From the NCBI GenBank assembly GCA_035236585.1, contig CP141139.1, positions 23,886,990 to 23,950,989 on the forward strand: a stretch of 64,000 nucleotides of DNA. The letters are read 5' to 3'. The DNA comes from Warburgia ugandensis. Taxonomy: Eukaryota; Streptophyta; Magnoliopsida; Canellales; Canellaceae. Shown piece after piece: positions 48,317-60,680 of this stretch; position 1 is the stretch's first letter; every line of letters begins with the position of its first letter. The translations under genes and the position numbers were made by a program. Under the pieces are notes generated by a model. That model was not told the origin of the DNA and did not search any database. It saw only the letters and a program-made list of their open reading frames with translations.

Positions 48317-50904
48317 TATTAGAGTAGTGCAATCAATTGTTTAGTATGTTCTCCTCTGACGTACTATTCAAATGAATTTCCTCACTTCATTATCAAATAA
48401 GATTTATCTCTCTTAACCTCAGATATATATACCAACACTCTTCATCATCAAAGTCCAAATTCATAGGGTTGATCAATAGCTAGTGGAATAACTAAAAGTC
48501 CATCATATCAAATACTGATGGAATGTCTTAATTTCAGACACAACTCATATATCAGTTCTGATCTTTCAACAACATATATAGTTCAATAATCCATTTCGAA
48601 ATAAGGTATAAATACAATTTACTTGTTTTCTTAAAGTATACTACCCTTCATAGTTAGTATTTGTTTCTCATAAATGAAGGCTGCTACCTTTTATCTATCC
48701 CATAGATCATTCTTTCTATATTGGGATATGCATTTATTACCAAAATTGTTACTAGTCAACAATCTAGTGATGTCAATTTGAAAAATTACTTTCTTGTTTA
48801 AATATTAGTTTATTGTAATATAATTGGATTCTTTATCAAGCACACTTACCTGTGATTAGGTAGTTTTTACTTTAGAGAGCATACATATAAGAATGCAAAG
48901 TGTATGGGAATTTTAAATATTCATCATGCACACTTACTTGTAACTAAATAGCTTTTATGTTATGGAGTACACATGTGAAAATGCAATGAGTCAGGCAAAC
49001 TGAAGTGAAAAGAGGGAAAGAAAAATCAGCAGCTTCTTATAAGAGAATTTAAATTTTTTCATCATGCACACTTCTTGTGATCAAGTAGTTTTTACTTTAA
49101 AGAGCACACATATGATAATGCCAAGTGTAGGGAAAAAGTGGATAGGAAATAGGGCAAGGCAAATAAAGATAAGGAAATAGGTAAAAAGATAGAGTATGGT
49201 CAAAGAGATATGGAGATAAAATTAAGAAGGCTACAAATCAGAGAAAAGCGAGGTTAATTCCATGAGAAATATGAAGAGAAGTGTAAAATGGAGAGAAACA
49301 AGAAAGAGTTAGAATTTGAGAATGCATATGATTTCTTACTGATTTTAGTTTATTTTATTCATTAACCATTAACTCCATTTTTCTTCTCTACCATACATCA
49401 CACATCATTCATAATAATCATAATTGTCAAAAATACATGTCATCACTTTACAACTGTTATAATGTAAGATTTTACCATATCTTGTCTTCTACATATGAAG
49501 ACTATTTTATCATAACACCTCATTTCATTGTTGTGACAATCCACATTGTCTCATAATTTGCAATTCATTCAATCTTGGTATCATACCCAAGTCTATCATA
49601 TCACATGAGGGTATACTTATTATTCTTTGATAAGCCTTAATAAACATTACCTGGAATAAGTCCTTGGACTAGTGACTTATCCATCAACTGGAGTTATCAT
49701 CTAAACTCCCTTTTTCAACTTTTCACCAATGCATTCATATTTAGCATAATTATACCTCATCATAAGCATCATCAACACCTTATCCCACTTAAGTGTCAGC
49801 CATAACATATTTTACATAATTATACATAACAAAAGAATACACAGTTCTTATTTCATTATAATATTAAGGTGAATTACTTGTTTCTTGAAAAGATTTGAGA
49901 TTATATATACGTAGTTGATAATGCTTCGTGATTCGCTTTATCTTGAATTTTTTTTTTTTTTTTTTTCAATTTTAGAAGTCATCCCATACTCTACTATTGT
50001 AGTAAGTTTCTTTTCAATAACTTAAATTTTTAGATTAGGATATAATTCTTTCAAACATCAATCCATTATCTGTTTATATATAACTGATTCTCATATTCTA
50101 TCCTGCTGACATTTCTTACTGTAAACCAATAATTTCCCTTCTACCTCATTACTTATAAATGAGAAAGAAAGTACTCATTATTTCCTTGTATTCTTTCCAA
50201 GCGGTAGTGTCTCTACAGATACCTTTGCTTTGTTATTTCTAACATACCATTTCTAGTATATGGTAGTTCTACCTTCTCTTTCAATGGAAGTTTGCAATTC
50301 TTCTATGTTTTCTCCTCTTGAACCTATCATTCATCAATTGTTCTTATTTTTCCTCCTTAATTTAGTATTCTTTAGTCATCTCTATTTCACACTTTTCTAT
50401 ACAAACCAAAACCACATTCAATACATGCTATATAAGGCTTTTTAGCCTATCTTTTGCCTCTTTTCAAACTCCCTACTCTTACACTTGGTATACGTGAACA
50501 ATGCATACCTATGTTGGGTATTCTATCCTCAAACATTGATACTAGGCAAACTTCTATTTAATCTGAGTAGGTGCATTTTGCACTACTATAAGATATGGTA
50601 TTTAGGCACCTTATAGATAAAAAGGATATTCTATAATACTAACTTAACTATTCCTACTACATGGTTCCCTTGCTCACTATTATCAACAGCGAAATCACTA
50701 ATTTCTCAAATCATCTTCCTAGTTGTCATGCTAAGGACATCACCTCATGGTTTACTATTCCTTTGTACTGTAAGCATACTAACTTACTCTTTCTAATACT
50801 CAACTAATTCCCTCATAATGCTACATCAACTCACTAGATCCTAGCCTATATTTGAATTGTAATCTTGTTATTGGACATAAAGGGATGCAAGTGACTGTAT
50901 GAAC
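48317..50904. other. AT-rich non-coding DNA beside an antisense primer site
   Basis: In an antisense chromovirus the gag gene should lie here, just left of the primer site at 50905, but neither strand shows gag-like residues or any frame longer than about 60 codons. A module opening CACACTT.CTTGT recurs at 48841, 48929 and 49077 with diverged copies. A T run of 19 lies at 49948-49966. This may be a large non-autonomous (LARD-like) interior or heavily decayed sequence. Confidence 0.35.
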
Positions 50905-50917
50905 TGCTCTGATACCA
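50905..50917 (-). other. Primer-binding site, Met-tRNA type, antisense
   Basis: The minus strand reads TGGTATCAGAGCA, matching the Met-tRNA complement at 12 of 13 positions. It is separated by two bases from the LTR end at 50920, as in the first element. It marks 50920-55166 as a 5' LTR of an antisense element. Confidence 0.9.
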
Positions 50918-50919
50918 AC

Positions 50920-53900
50920 TGTGACACCCCGGGTTTTCCATAAAAAATTTTCATGTTTATTTCAAAAGATGGTGCACCTCTAAATTTTAAAATACAAAAA
51001 AAGTGGAAGATTTTTCTTTAAAATTTATTTTCCCAAAAACCCTGATGTCACCTTTATACTGACACTATACATATATATATATATATAGTTTTCTAGAAGA
51101 TAGAAATTCATTTCTTAAAACAAGACCCATCCATTGGTTCACTTGTACTGCCCCTATAACATTATATTAAATGTCCAATATCACAATTCAATGACTAACT
51201 ACACAATATAAAAGCTTTAATAAAATGTATACCTGAGCACAAAAGTATGGTTGTTAGATACCTCTTGTTATGTACATCTTCTCCTATCTTTCTATATCTG
51301 AGATATTGTAAATGTTTTATATTTACAATATCTCAGCAAGCTATGCTTGGTAAGGGAGTTTAAGAAGCATGCTATATCTTAAGATACATTACTTATTCTG
51401 TAGTAATTAGAATGTTCATTTCATAGCAATTATATTGAATTGGATTTACTGTATGTTTCACATTTTAATAATCCATTTATAAACTAAATGTCTACATGTT
51501 TCATAAACATTAATAATCCATTGATAAATCAATTATTAGCATGTCTCATATTTACCAATATATATTCATGTTTAATAGATATAAGTAATACATTGATTGA
51601 TCAAACATCTTTAATTATTATTTGTTATCTAAATAAAACAATCCAATTCCATGAACCATAGTCTGTATAATAGTTCTACCCATTCATATACCCATATGAA
51701 ACTTATATGAAACTATGCCCTCAGTCATGTACATATAACACACGTACACATATATAATAATTGTTAAAAGACATATAAAATTATGAATATAATCAATATC
51801 TTCAAATTTACATTCCCAGACTATACTGGGTTTTAGAGTCATACCCCTCATCATGTGGGGTTCATAATCATCCAGCCTCTACTGGTATATCAATATAATC
51901 CTCATGCCCCTCACTATACGGGGTTCACAATCCTCCAGGCATTGCTAGGAAAACAATATAAGGCATATCATCTGCCATCATCATATAAGGCATCTCATCA
52001 TGCCATGGCAGTACACTACCTATCATATGTGCATAATAACGCAAAATACACAATGACTACTATGTCGTAGTCTCAATCTGTATAGCATACCCGGATAACT
52101 ACATAATACTCTACTAATACCAACTGTGGAAATAACATAATCCATGATCGCATGGGGGAACCATGGCTGTCACAGTGGCGGCCTTCCCATGAGTTCCCCA
52201 TTCGACGTTGAGTCTCTCATTGGGCATGGTATCTATCATATAAATTTCAAGAAGTGGGTGGCCAAACCATCATAACTTCCCTAGCATAGCATCCTCAGTC
52301 CTAGGGCTGTGGAAAATGAAATCACAAGCCACCATGCTTGTATGTAAAATACTAATATACGGGCATCTTGCCTGTCCATAATATATATACATATATCTCC
52401 TAATAATAATAACATCCTCACTTATTAGGTGATCACCCACCAAGGATGTAATGTAAGTCCTAAACTCATACATAATTAATACTGACATGGTACCCATGTA
52501 CCATGAACAAAATTTCACAAATCACATACATGATGTACAAGGCATAAGCATCAATTATTACATGCAATTCATTTAATTAACATTATTTTCATCATTGCAA
52601 TTTAAAGCATGTCGAATATAAATCATACCATTTTAATTTCATAACATCAGTAATTGGAAATAAGGTCATGTTTAGAACATGCATCTTATTATTTTGACAT
52701 GCTGTCTTAAATTTCCACTGACCTCGTGTGACACATTCACTAAACTCCACTAGCTTTAATTGCCCTCTTCTCCACTATCGACCTTGCAAGCTTCAATCTA
52801 TTCATGTGTTCCAATTGAGTTAGAATACATGCAACTGCTACAACAACAAAAAGAACAAAACATGATTTAGGATACACAACTTGCCTTATTCTCTCTATTG
52901 CAAGCTTTATGGCAATACCAATAGCTTTTATGCTGACAATTGTTAGTGAATCCATCAAAGAACTGATGTCCAAGTAAACTAATATGTGTCTTACCATAAC
53001 AAAGTTTGAAGTGCAGAACCATTGCTAGGACCATTGATAATGATGCTACTGCATAAAACATAATTTCGGTTAGAGTGGTCAAAGTCCAAGTCTTTTTCTC
53101 CTTCTAATTTTAGATCTTATATGTACAATTTTAGAGACTGGAATTTTGTGGAACTAGAGAACTCCAAATTTTACACTTACCGTTCTAAGTTTGGAATTCC
53201 AAGAAACTCGCAATTCCAACTTTTACACATACAGTTTTGGGGACTAGAATTCCAAGGAACTTGCTAATTCCAACTTTACACATTCCATTTTGAGGACTAG
53301 AATTTTGAGAAACTTGCAAATTCCAGCTTTACACATACAATTTTGAGGACTGAAATTATGAGGAAGCCTCAAATTCTAGTTTTACACATATAGTTTTGAG
53401 GACTGGAATTTCTAGGAACTCGTTTATTCTAATTTTACACATACAGTTCTGAGGATTGGAATTCCTCACCTTCTCCCTCACCCACTCAGCCAAAACCCTA
53501 GACCTACACGCCTATGCACAAATTGAAATCAAATGAAGATGGGTTTCTATAAATGGTGGAGATTGAAGGAAGAGTTTACCCAGAATAAGGTTGTGCGCCA
53601 GTGGGCGGAAGAAATGATCTGGGTACCATTGATTCCGCAATGACAAAACCCAAGAGAAGCAGAGGAAAAAGGGTTCCCACGGTGGCTGACTTGAGGAGTG
53701 AGGAAAGGTGGGTTTTGACTAGATCGGGCGTTCGTGCTTGATTGGGTGTGTCGAAGAAGAAGACAGACCAATGAGAAAAAGGATTTCTGGGCATCGTTCG
53801 GACGATATTTGCCAGTGCGATTGGACAATATTGTCGAGTATGGTGCAGAGCCATTGTATGTTATGTCACTCGAGAAGGTTGCTGACCAAACTAAAAGGGA

Positions 53901-55166
53901 AACACGCAGCCAAAGAGGAAAGAGGGAAAGGAGGTTCAACGGCATGACAATCCAAGCAATGGAGGTTTGCTAGGTTGTCGAAGAGGAGATCAGAGAGGAG
54001 GGTTCTCGTGTGCATGAAGGGGGTTTTCCAAGTATAAGAGGAACGAGGTCTCACTAGCAAGGAGATCTAATCAGCTGCTTAGGACAGGGGGGAAAAGGGT
54101 ATAACACTGGTGCTAGTGGCAAATCAAACGAAGAAGATGGAAGCGTTTTGGCTACGATTCCAGTCACCGGTTTCCATCGGATAAGACAAGGGAGAGAGAG
54201 ATGGTGACCCGTGTAGGGCAATGGAGTAAGCTATTGGTGAAATGTAGCGCAGGCAACTGGAGGAGAGGGGATGATTGGAGAAGAAAGGGGAATCCATCAG
54301 AGGGGGTTTTTGCATTCCGTTTGGGGTTGCTAAAGTAGTGTTTCATGGCTGGAGAACAGATCGTGGAATCTGTTCTTCTTTTGGAAAGTCTTAAGAAAAG
54401 GGGGGTGCCAATATCAATATGGGCCCTCCTTTTACATATTATAAACGATTTCCTTTTCCTTTTAATTTAACTTATGTTAATGATGTTTTTCCTTTATGAA
54501 GCATCATCATTTCCATCACATGTGTGTGACCTCCACTCATGATGGGTTTTTTGACACCACTCTACTGTCGGACTTTTGAATTCTGCATGTGGGGCCCACT
54601 TAGTGAAATTACAAAAATACCCTTTTTGTAAGAAAATTACCATTTATTCATCCAACCTTCGATTTCAACAAACTTAGTGTTATTGAATTTGAATCGACGA
54701 GGAGAATTCAGATTTAGAAATTTCAATTCTCAAGTTCTAAGTTTTTTTTTTTTTACTTCTAATTACCAAAATAGCCTTGACTTTGAAGTCCCATAATTTC
54801 CTCATTTGGACTTTCTTTTTATCGTTCTTTGGCTCGTTGGATTCCATTTTCTAAGTACTATCTAATGGTTTTAGTTTCAATTCTAAATTTTACTTCTCTA
54901 AAATGATATACCCCTTGAAAACTCATAACCTGATCATGCAATAGCAAAAGTTTGGGGTGAAATTCATCCATAATCCGATTTCAGTGTTCTTTATATTGTT
55001 GGACTAAAATTTTCAAGTACATTCCACACATTCATGTTTGCACTCCAAATTCCGTTTCTATATAAAATTTTATTTTCTTTGGGTCAAAAATTCCAATTAT
55101 ATTTTAAAATTCTAATTTCCCATAATAACGCCTCGAATAGTATTTACAAAATTTGGGGTTATTACA
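50920..55166 (-). repeat. 5' LTR of an antisense Tekay-like chromovirus
   Basis: On the minus strand it starts TGTAATAACCCCAAATTTTG at 55166, ends CCGGGGTGTCACA at 50920, and is followed by the primer site. The 4247-bp length, ends and primer match the Tekay/Del group. It contains a 53-bp minisatellite at 53118-53465 and a GC-richer block at 53540-54350, whose overlapping frames on both strands are not genes. Its end half is present again in inverted form at 55740-56826. Confidence 0.82.
53118..53465. repeat. 53-bp minisatellite, about 6.5 units
   Basis: The word TTACAC recurs at 53171, 53223, 53277, 53329, 53382 and 53435, a spacing of 52-54. Each unit holds TTTTGAGGACTGGAATT-like and GGAACT(C/T)G blocks. 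The units are diverged, so it is an old array within the LTR. Confidence 0.9.
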
Positions 55167-55739
55167 ATGTATATGTAGAAAAATGTAGATAGAGAACCCA
55201 AACCCTTGATCAAACATGATTCAAGGAAAAATTACGGCATCTCTTATAGGATTACATACTTGTATATAGAAATAACTTTATGCGTATGGTCTGACAGATG
55301 TATGAATCCAGACCATGATGGCCAATGTGAAAGAATACACTTGACATCTATGAATCAAGATACTACTTTGAGGTAGGTGGATGTACAAGAATGTATTTAG
55401 GATTCATGTGTATACATACATGATCTTTGTCTGTAATTATAGACCTTCATGCTATAAGAATGCTTGGTACCTTAGCATAGTCATGATGCAACTAAGTAAA
55501 CCAACCATATAATCTAACTAAGTGATCCAGCCATATGATCCAGCTAAGTGATCCAACTAAGTGATCCAACCATATGATCTAACTAAGTGATTCAACCTCA
55601 TGATCTAATTCAGTTGATCCAATTTAAGGATTACATCAAATGAGGTGAAGGTAACGAGATGTGATGACTAAGGAAACCCTAAGAATAGGCCATAGAAAAT
55701 ATTCTAGCCTTAGTTAAACAAACACATCATCTGATATGT
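55167..55739. other. Non-coding junction region
   Basis: This lies between the start of the antisense LTR and the recognisable sense LTR copy. It may be the less conserved front of the latter. It holds a short GATCCA-based repeat at 55499-55620. No gene is seen. Confidence 0.35.
55499..55620. repeat. Short tandem repeat with core GATCCAAC
   Basis: Words like CTAAGTGATCCAACC and CATATGATCTAACTAAG alternate about eight times with small changes. The basic step is about 14 bases. Confidence 0.8.
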
Positions 55740-56826
55740 ACAATGTATTTTACATACAAGCATGGTGGCTTGTGATTTTGTTTTACACAGTGCTAGAGAT
55801 TGGGGATGCTATGCTAGGGAAGTTATGAGGGTTTAGCCACCACCTTCCTGAAACTTATATGATGCATTCCATGCCCAAAGAGAGGCTAAATGTATGGTGG
55901 GGCAATCATGGGAAGGCCACCACTATGGTAGCTAGGGTTCCCCCCATGCAAACCTGAATTTATTATTTCCACAATTGGTATCAGTGGATTATTATACAAT
56001 TATCTGGGAATGCTGTATGGATTTAGACTGTGGCATAGTAGTCCTAATGTATTTTGCATAATGATGCACATATGATAAGCATAGTGTAATGCCATGGCAT
56101 GATGAGATGCCCCGACATGAGATCTTGGAAAGAAAATCCCCATATAAAGATTAGTTGAATACTGATTTCCTAAGAGGAAGTATAGCTAGGGGAAGGAACA
56201 AGTTTTGAGCAATCTTCACTATTTTAACTTATTTATCCTATACTACATAAATAACATATATACTTTATGTTGAGATAACTCATGAGTGGGTAACCATGGT
56301 GGAATAATGAATGATGTATGTATTCTTATATTAGTGAAGTAGTATATTTTTGTATCCCCTACCAAGCATAGCTTGCTAAGGTATTGTAAATGTTTCAATG
56401 TTTACAATACCTCAGATACAAAGAAGGAGGGTTAGGAGCTCAAGACTGTAGAAGACTTAGAAGATTTAGAAGAATAATCAAGTAGAGTATTTTCTTTGAA
56501 GATATGTATTTTTATTTGAGAGCATTGTATTGCATTGAGAGTTTTTAATGTATGGTGATGAATGAAATTTGGATTATGTAAATTGGACAAATATTGTACT
56601 GATACCTGGTTGTACTATGAACCACTAGATGGATTCTGGAATTTAATAAAAATATATTCCTTCAATGGAATTCTATCTTGTACAAAAATTCTACTTATAT
56701 TATACATGAAGTGGTGACTTGGGTTTTTCAAAACAAGTTTTAAAAAGAAGAATTTCCACTATTTTGTTTTGCAAAATTTTTGAAAAATGTATTACAAAAT
56801 GTGTTACAAAAACCTGGGTCATCACA
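55740..56826 (+). repeat. Tekay-like LTR, 3' part, sense (inverted relative to 50920)
   Basis: It is highly similar to the reverse complement of 50920-52345, for example CAAGCATGGTGGCTTGTGAT, GATGCTATGCTAGGGAAGTT and GCCATGGCATGATGAGATGCC. It ends AACCTGGGTCATCACA at 56826. No primer-binding site follows, so it is a partial or solo LTR. With the neighbouring antisense LTR it forms an inverted repeat. Confidence 0.78.
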
Positions 56827-57185
56827 TTGTCCGTGATGCCGATATGAATGCAATGAATGGCTTGGATCTTAAATTTGAGTTACTTTTACTAATGTGCATA
56901 CAATACCCAATGGCTCTGTCTATGTAGGCTCAGACGCAAGGTGCACCCAACTGCAAGGGGCGCGACTAGGCAAATCCAAAAAATAAGAAAATATAGAACT
57001 ATAAATATATGAACAAATACTTGTTAACAATAACAAGTTAACAAGCAAGGAGTAAAGACCTAAGGTTAAATCAAACAATGAATCATACTATTATACATAA
57101 ATAAGTAAGTTAAGACTTGAGAAACATACAAGTACAATAAACAATGAAACAAGGAGTAGAAGCCTACCAGGGAGGGATTACTCCC
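56827..57185. other. Flank of hAT element, no gene
   Basis: This is non-coding. A GC-rich patch at about 56925-56980 (GACGCAAGGTGCACCC...GGGGCGCGAC) recalls the subterminal repeats of plant hAT elements and may mark the end of the transposon. I could not define a terminal inverted repeat. Confidence 0.35.
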
Positions 57186-60113
57186 TCAATTTGTGGTGGT
57201 CTCGTCATCATGGCCATCATCTTCATGTAAATCCAGAAACAATAAACGATCAAACAATGGTTTTGTAAATGAAGTAAAGAAAATGTTAAAGTTAACTATT
57301 AAGACATAAGAACCATTTCCCTGCACCTCTTCCTCATCAGGAAGATCAAGACCATCATCAGAATCATCTGCCTGAGAGATGTAGACATCTTGCTCCTCCT
57401 CAGTCTCCTCATTGCCCTGCTCTTCTCCAACATCCTCATATGGTTCTTGATGAGCATAAGCTTGAGACCGAGAAATGTGGCTCCCCCTCTGCCCCCTCCG
57501 TCGCCTTTGGTATTTCCTAGTATATGGAGCATCATGTTCACTTGATCCTTTTCCAAGCTCAACATCTAACTAGGTGAGGTCATCACATTGATACAATAGA
57601 TCATCTCCAACATCTTCTTAAACAATCCACTCATCACTTTTGTCAACCTCTCACAACAGAATAGGATATGTATATGTTTGCATTTTCAAATGATCCTCAT
57701 GTAGATGACAAAGGCAATAATTGTATTAAATGTATACTAGATCATTCAATATCTTAGCATGCAGCCTATTCCTCTTCTTAGGGTGGATTTGAAAAAAAAA
57801 AGTAATTATAAATTTAGAATACAATGAATGTTATATTAAATTACTAATAACTAACTAGTACATATTAATATCTAAGTAGCTTATATTCTCGAAGACACTC
57901 TAGTTGCACTCGCAAGGAGATGCATTGCATATTTGGGAGAGGACTTTAATGGCGAATGTTTGAAGATATGAGGCTTCAGTCCCAAAGGTAATCCACCACT
58001 CACCTACAAAAGTTGAAAAAAAATTAAAGTTAGAAAAATAAATAAAATTTAGAAGTTAAAACTTAAAACATAGAAAAACATAAAATACTTACAAGGGGCT
58101 AGGGTTTTTCTTTTGCATATTGCTAGGTCATTACCAAACAAGCCTCTAGCATGTCTGTAGCTGGATGTCTATTCTATCACCATGTCTGTCTCATCTCCAT
58201 CATATCACCTACTAATGGCATGCATTAGACCATTTTTGATATCACTTTTATGCTCAATTTTGATCATGGTCATAATAGAAGGACAGATTGAGGTAATATC
58301 CCACTACATGCAAAGGCTGGTGAAGCTGAGAAAGCGCTCATCCCCTACTAGATTGGCTTGAATCTTATCTTTGGCCCTGACTATAGCCTCAATGATGTAT
58401 CCCATCACTGGCTCCTCCTCACTATCCACCACCCTCAAAACCTCTATGAGTGGAGCCATAATTTCAAATAGAAGAGGATGTGGTTCCATAAGCTGGTGCA
58501 TGATAGAATCTTTTTAGCTCATTTACCCTCAGGCCATTTTGGCCATTTACTGTTCATCCACTATGAGTAGTGGAACATTGCTCTCAACTCTATCTTGAAA
58601 TTGTGGATGCTCTACAAGCTCAAGAAGTTAGTGGCAAGGCACATCACTGCAGGTCTGACCAAATCCCATTTTTTTGTAAATCTTCTCATAAGATGAAGGA
58701 CATGTGTGTGGCTATATATAAAAACCGTCATCGCCTTAGCTTCTGCCACAGTTTTCTTCACAACTAGTAATTTGCCTATGTCCTCCAACATCAGATCAAT
58801 GCAGTAAGCTGCACAAGAGGTCCAATATAAATGTGGCCTCCTCACCAAAAACTCCCTTTTGACAGCCATGTAGTTGGAGGCATTATCAGTTATGACCTAA
58901 AGTATAAAAAAAGATAAAATTATATAGGATGAACTTGCATTATATGCTTATAAACAATTTAAAATACCTAACAACTTATAGATATAAAATTAAACTACTT
59001 ATTACTTGAACCACATTGTTCTCTTCAACTTCATCAATCACCTTCTCCAACATGTTAAGTATTAGGCTTGTACTCTGGACATGTGCAAACCCATCAATAG
59101 ATTTCAAAAAGACTATCCTAGTTGGACATTTCACCAAAAATTTGATGAGGGTACGACCCATGCCATCGGTCCACCAATCTGACATGATGGAGCACCCAAA
59201 CCTATAAAAGAATAATACCATAGAGCACTCTTATTGTTAGTGTCAAAGTCACCTTGAGACTTGAAAGTCATATACAATAATACAAGGATGTGAAAAAGGA
59301 CACTAAATACATACCTAATCCAATCACCTCTATGATGATCTATATACTCTTTTGTCGCCCTTACTGCTTTTGAAGAAGATACACCCTCAACTCTTGATAC
59401 GAGGGTGCCTTGAAACCTTAATCACATAAGATTATACAATATAAGATTAGGTAAAAAGCTAAAATAAGTATATAACTATTTATTATAAAAATATATAAGA
59501 TATATACTTGGACTAACATGGTCTGGAATGAATAACTACAAGTAGCATTGAATGCAATGCTATGTTCATATAACCAAGAGGTGATGTAATCACATGCTCT
59601 TGGTCTAAACTCCTTGTATGCTGTATTCATTGTTGTTTGCTATAGGGGTGCCTTTCCCTTACCCTGAGCCTCAAGGTTAGGAGCAAAGAGATAATCAATA
59701 GGCCCTTTTGTTTGTTGTGTAGGCATCTTATACCTCTTACCCCAAATGAAAATACCAGCAGCCTTGGTACCGTCAATCTCCTACACCTCAGCCTCATCAT
59801 CATCATGCAAGCCAAACAAATTTTCTGGCATTCCATCTCCCTTGTTATTCTTTCTCTAGTCTCTTTCTTCTTCTTTGTCTCATTCATATAATCTAATTTT
59901 TTTTTAGATATCTCAAAAGTGACTAGAGAGCATTTTTTTAAATTCCTATGCCCACATGTCAATTATTGCTTTAATCTAAATATTCCACCACTATATCTAT
60001 TCCCCAAAAGCTTACACCATACTAAATTTTTATCATTTGAGTGCCTCTGCATATTCCCACCCTGGATCCATTACTCTAGAAGAAGCATCAGTGGAGCCCC
60101 TTAATGATGACAT
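57186..60113 (-). pseudogene. hAT superfamily transposase (BED finger, DUF659, dimerisation domain), pseudogene
   Basis: This is a cut-and-paste transposase relic read on the minus strand in several pieces separated by introns and breaks. The start ATG is at 60111-60113. A BED-finger-like part follows (DPGWEYAEALK, then stops, then IYSGGIFRLKQ). A linker is open at 59627-59962. The central DUF659-like core has GCSIMSDWWTDGMGRTLIKF (58976-59221), VITDNASNYMAV (near 58870-58900) and RRPHLYWTSCAAYCIDLMLE (58612-58869). The segment 58304-58501 continues it. The C-terminal dimerisation block WWITFGTEASYLQ, then ASPCECN, stop, SVFENI, lies at 57885-58005. An acidic tail (QADDSDDGLDLPDEEE) is at 57300-57400. 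The first two catalytic Asp positions look intact. In-frame stops in the BED part and the C-terminal block kill it. Confidence 0.88.
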
Positions 60114-60680
60114 ATTGTACTATCAATAGGCAATAGGAATATAGGAAACTACAAGAGTGGAATGGAAACAAATCGAGCAATCAGAGATTTAGAAGAGGAA
60201 ACCTATAAAGAAAAAAAAAAGAAAAAAAGAGTAACAGTACAAAAAAAAAATATTTTTAGTGAAAAAAAACAAAAAGAGTAAGAAAAAACATCAAAATATT
60301 CTATTGATAAGTTGTTTTTAGCATTCCTATGATGGCACTTACACATTTACTACAAAAATGAAAAAAAAAACCTTTACTTATTTTCATTATTTTCTGTCAA
60401 AAATAACAAAAAAAAAGAGACAGTAACAAATATGTCAATGAAGCTCATGGGTTACTCATGAATTACTTACGTATTTTACATTTTCAGGAAAGAAAATACA
60501 AAAAACTACAAATATAGTGCATAATAGACTAAATCAATGAAAATAGATGAAAAGAATGAAATGGAGTCTTTGTTTTTACCTTTAGAGTATAAATATGTTG
60601 AGTTTTCAAAGAAAAATGAAGCATTATGCATAAAAAATTAAAAGACAATATTGATTTTATCGTATTTTTATAGAAAAATG
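60114..60680. other. A-rich non-coding sequence
   Basis: Several A runs of eight to ten bases lie at 60200-60420. It is probably the 5' flank and remaining end of the hAT element. No terminal repeat was identified. The five bases AAATG at 60676-60680 directly precede the next LTR and would be its target duplication if repeated beyond the window. Confidence 0.35.

Noticed and set aside
53547..54346. Cluster of overlapping frames on both strands
   Set aside because: They lie inside the antisense chromovirus LTR. The clustering follows from higher GC content, and none has a recognisable domain.
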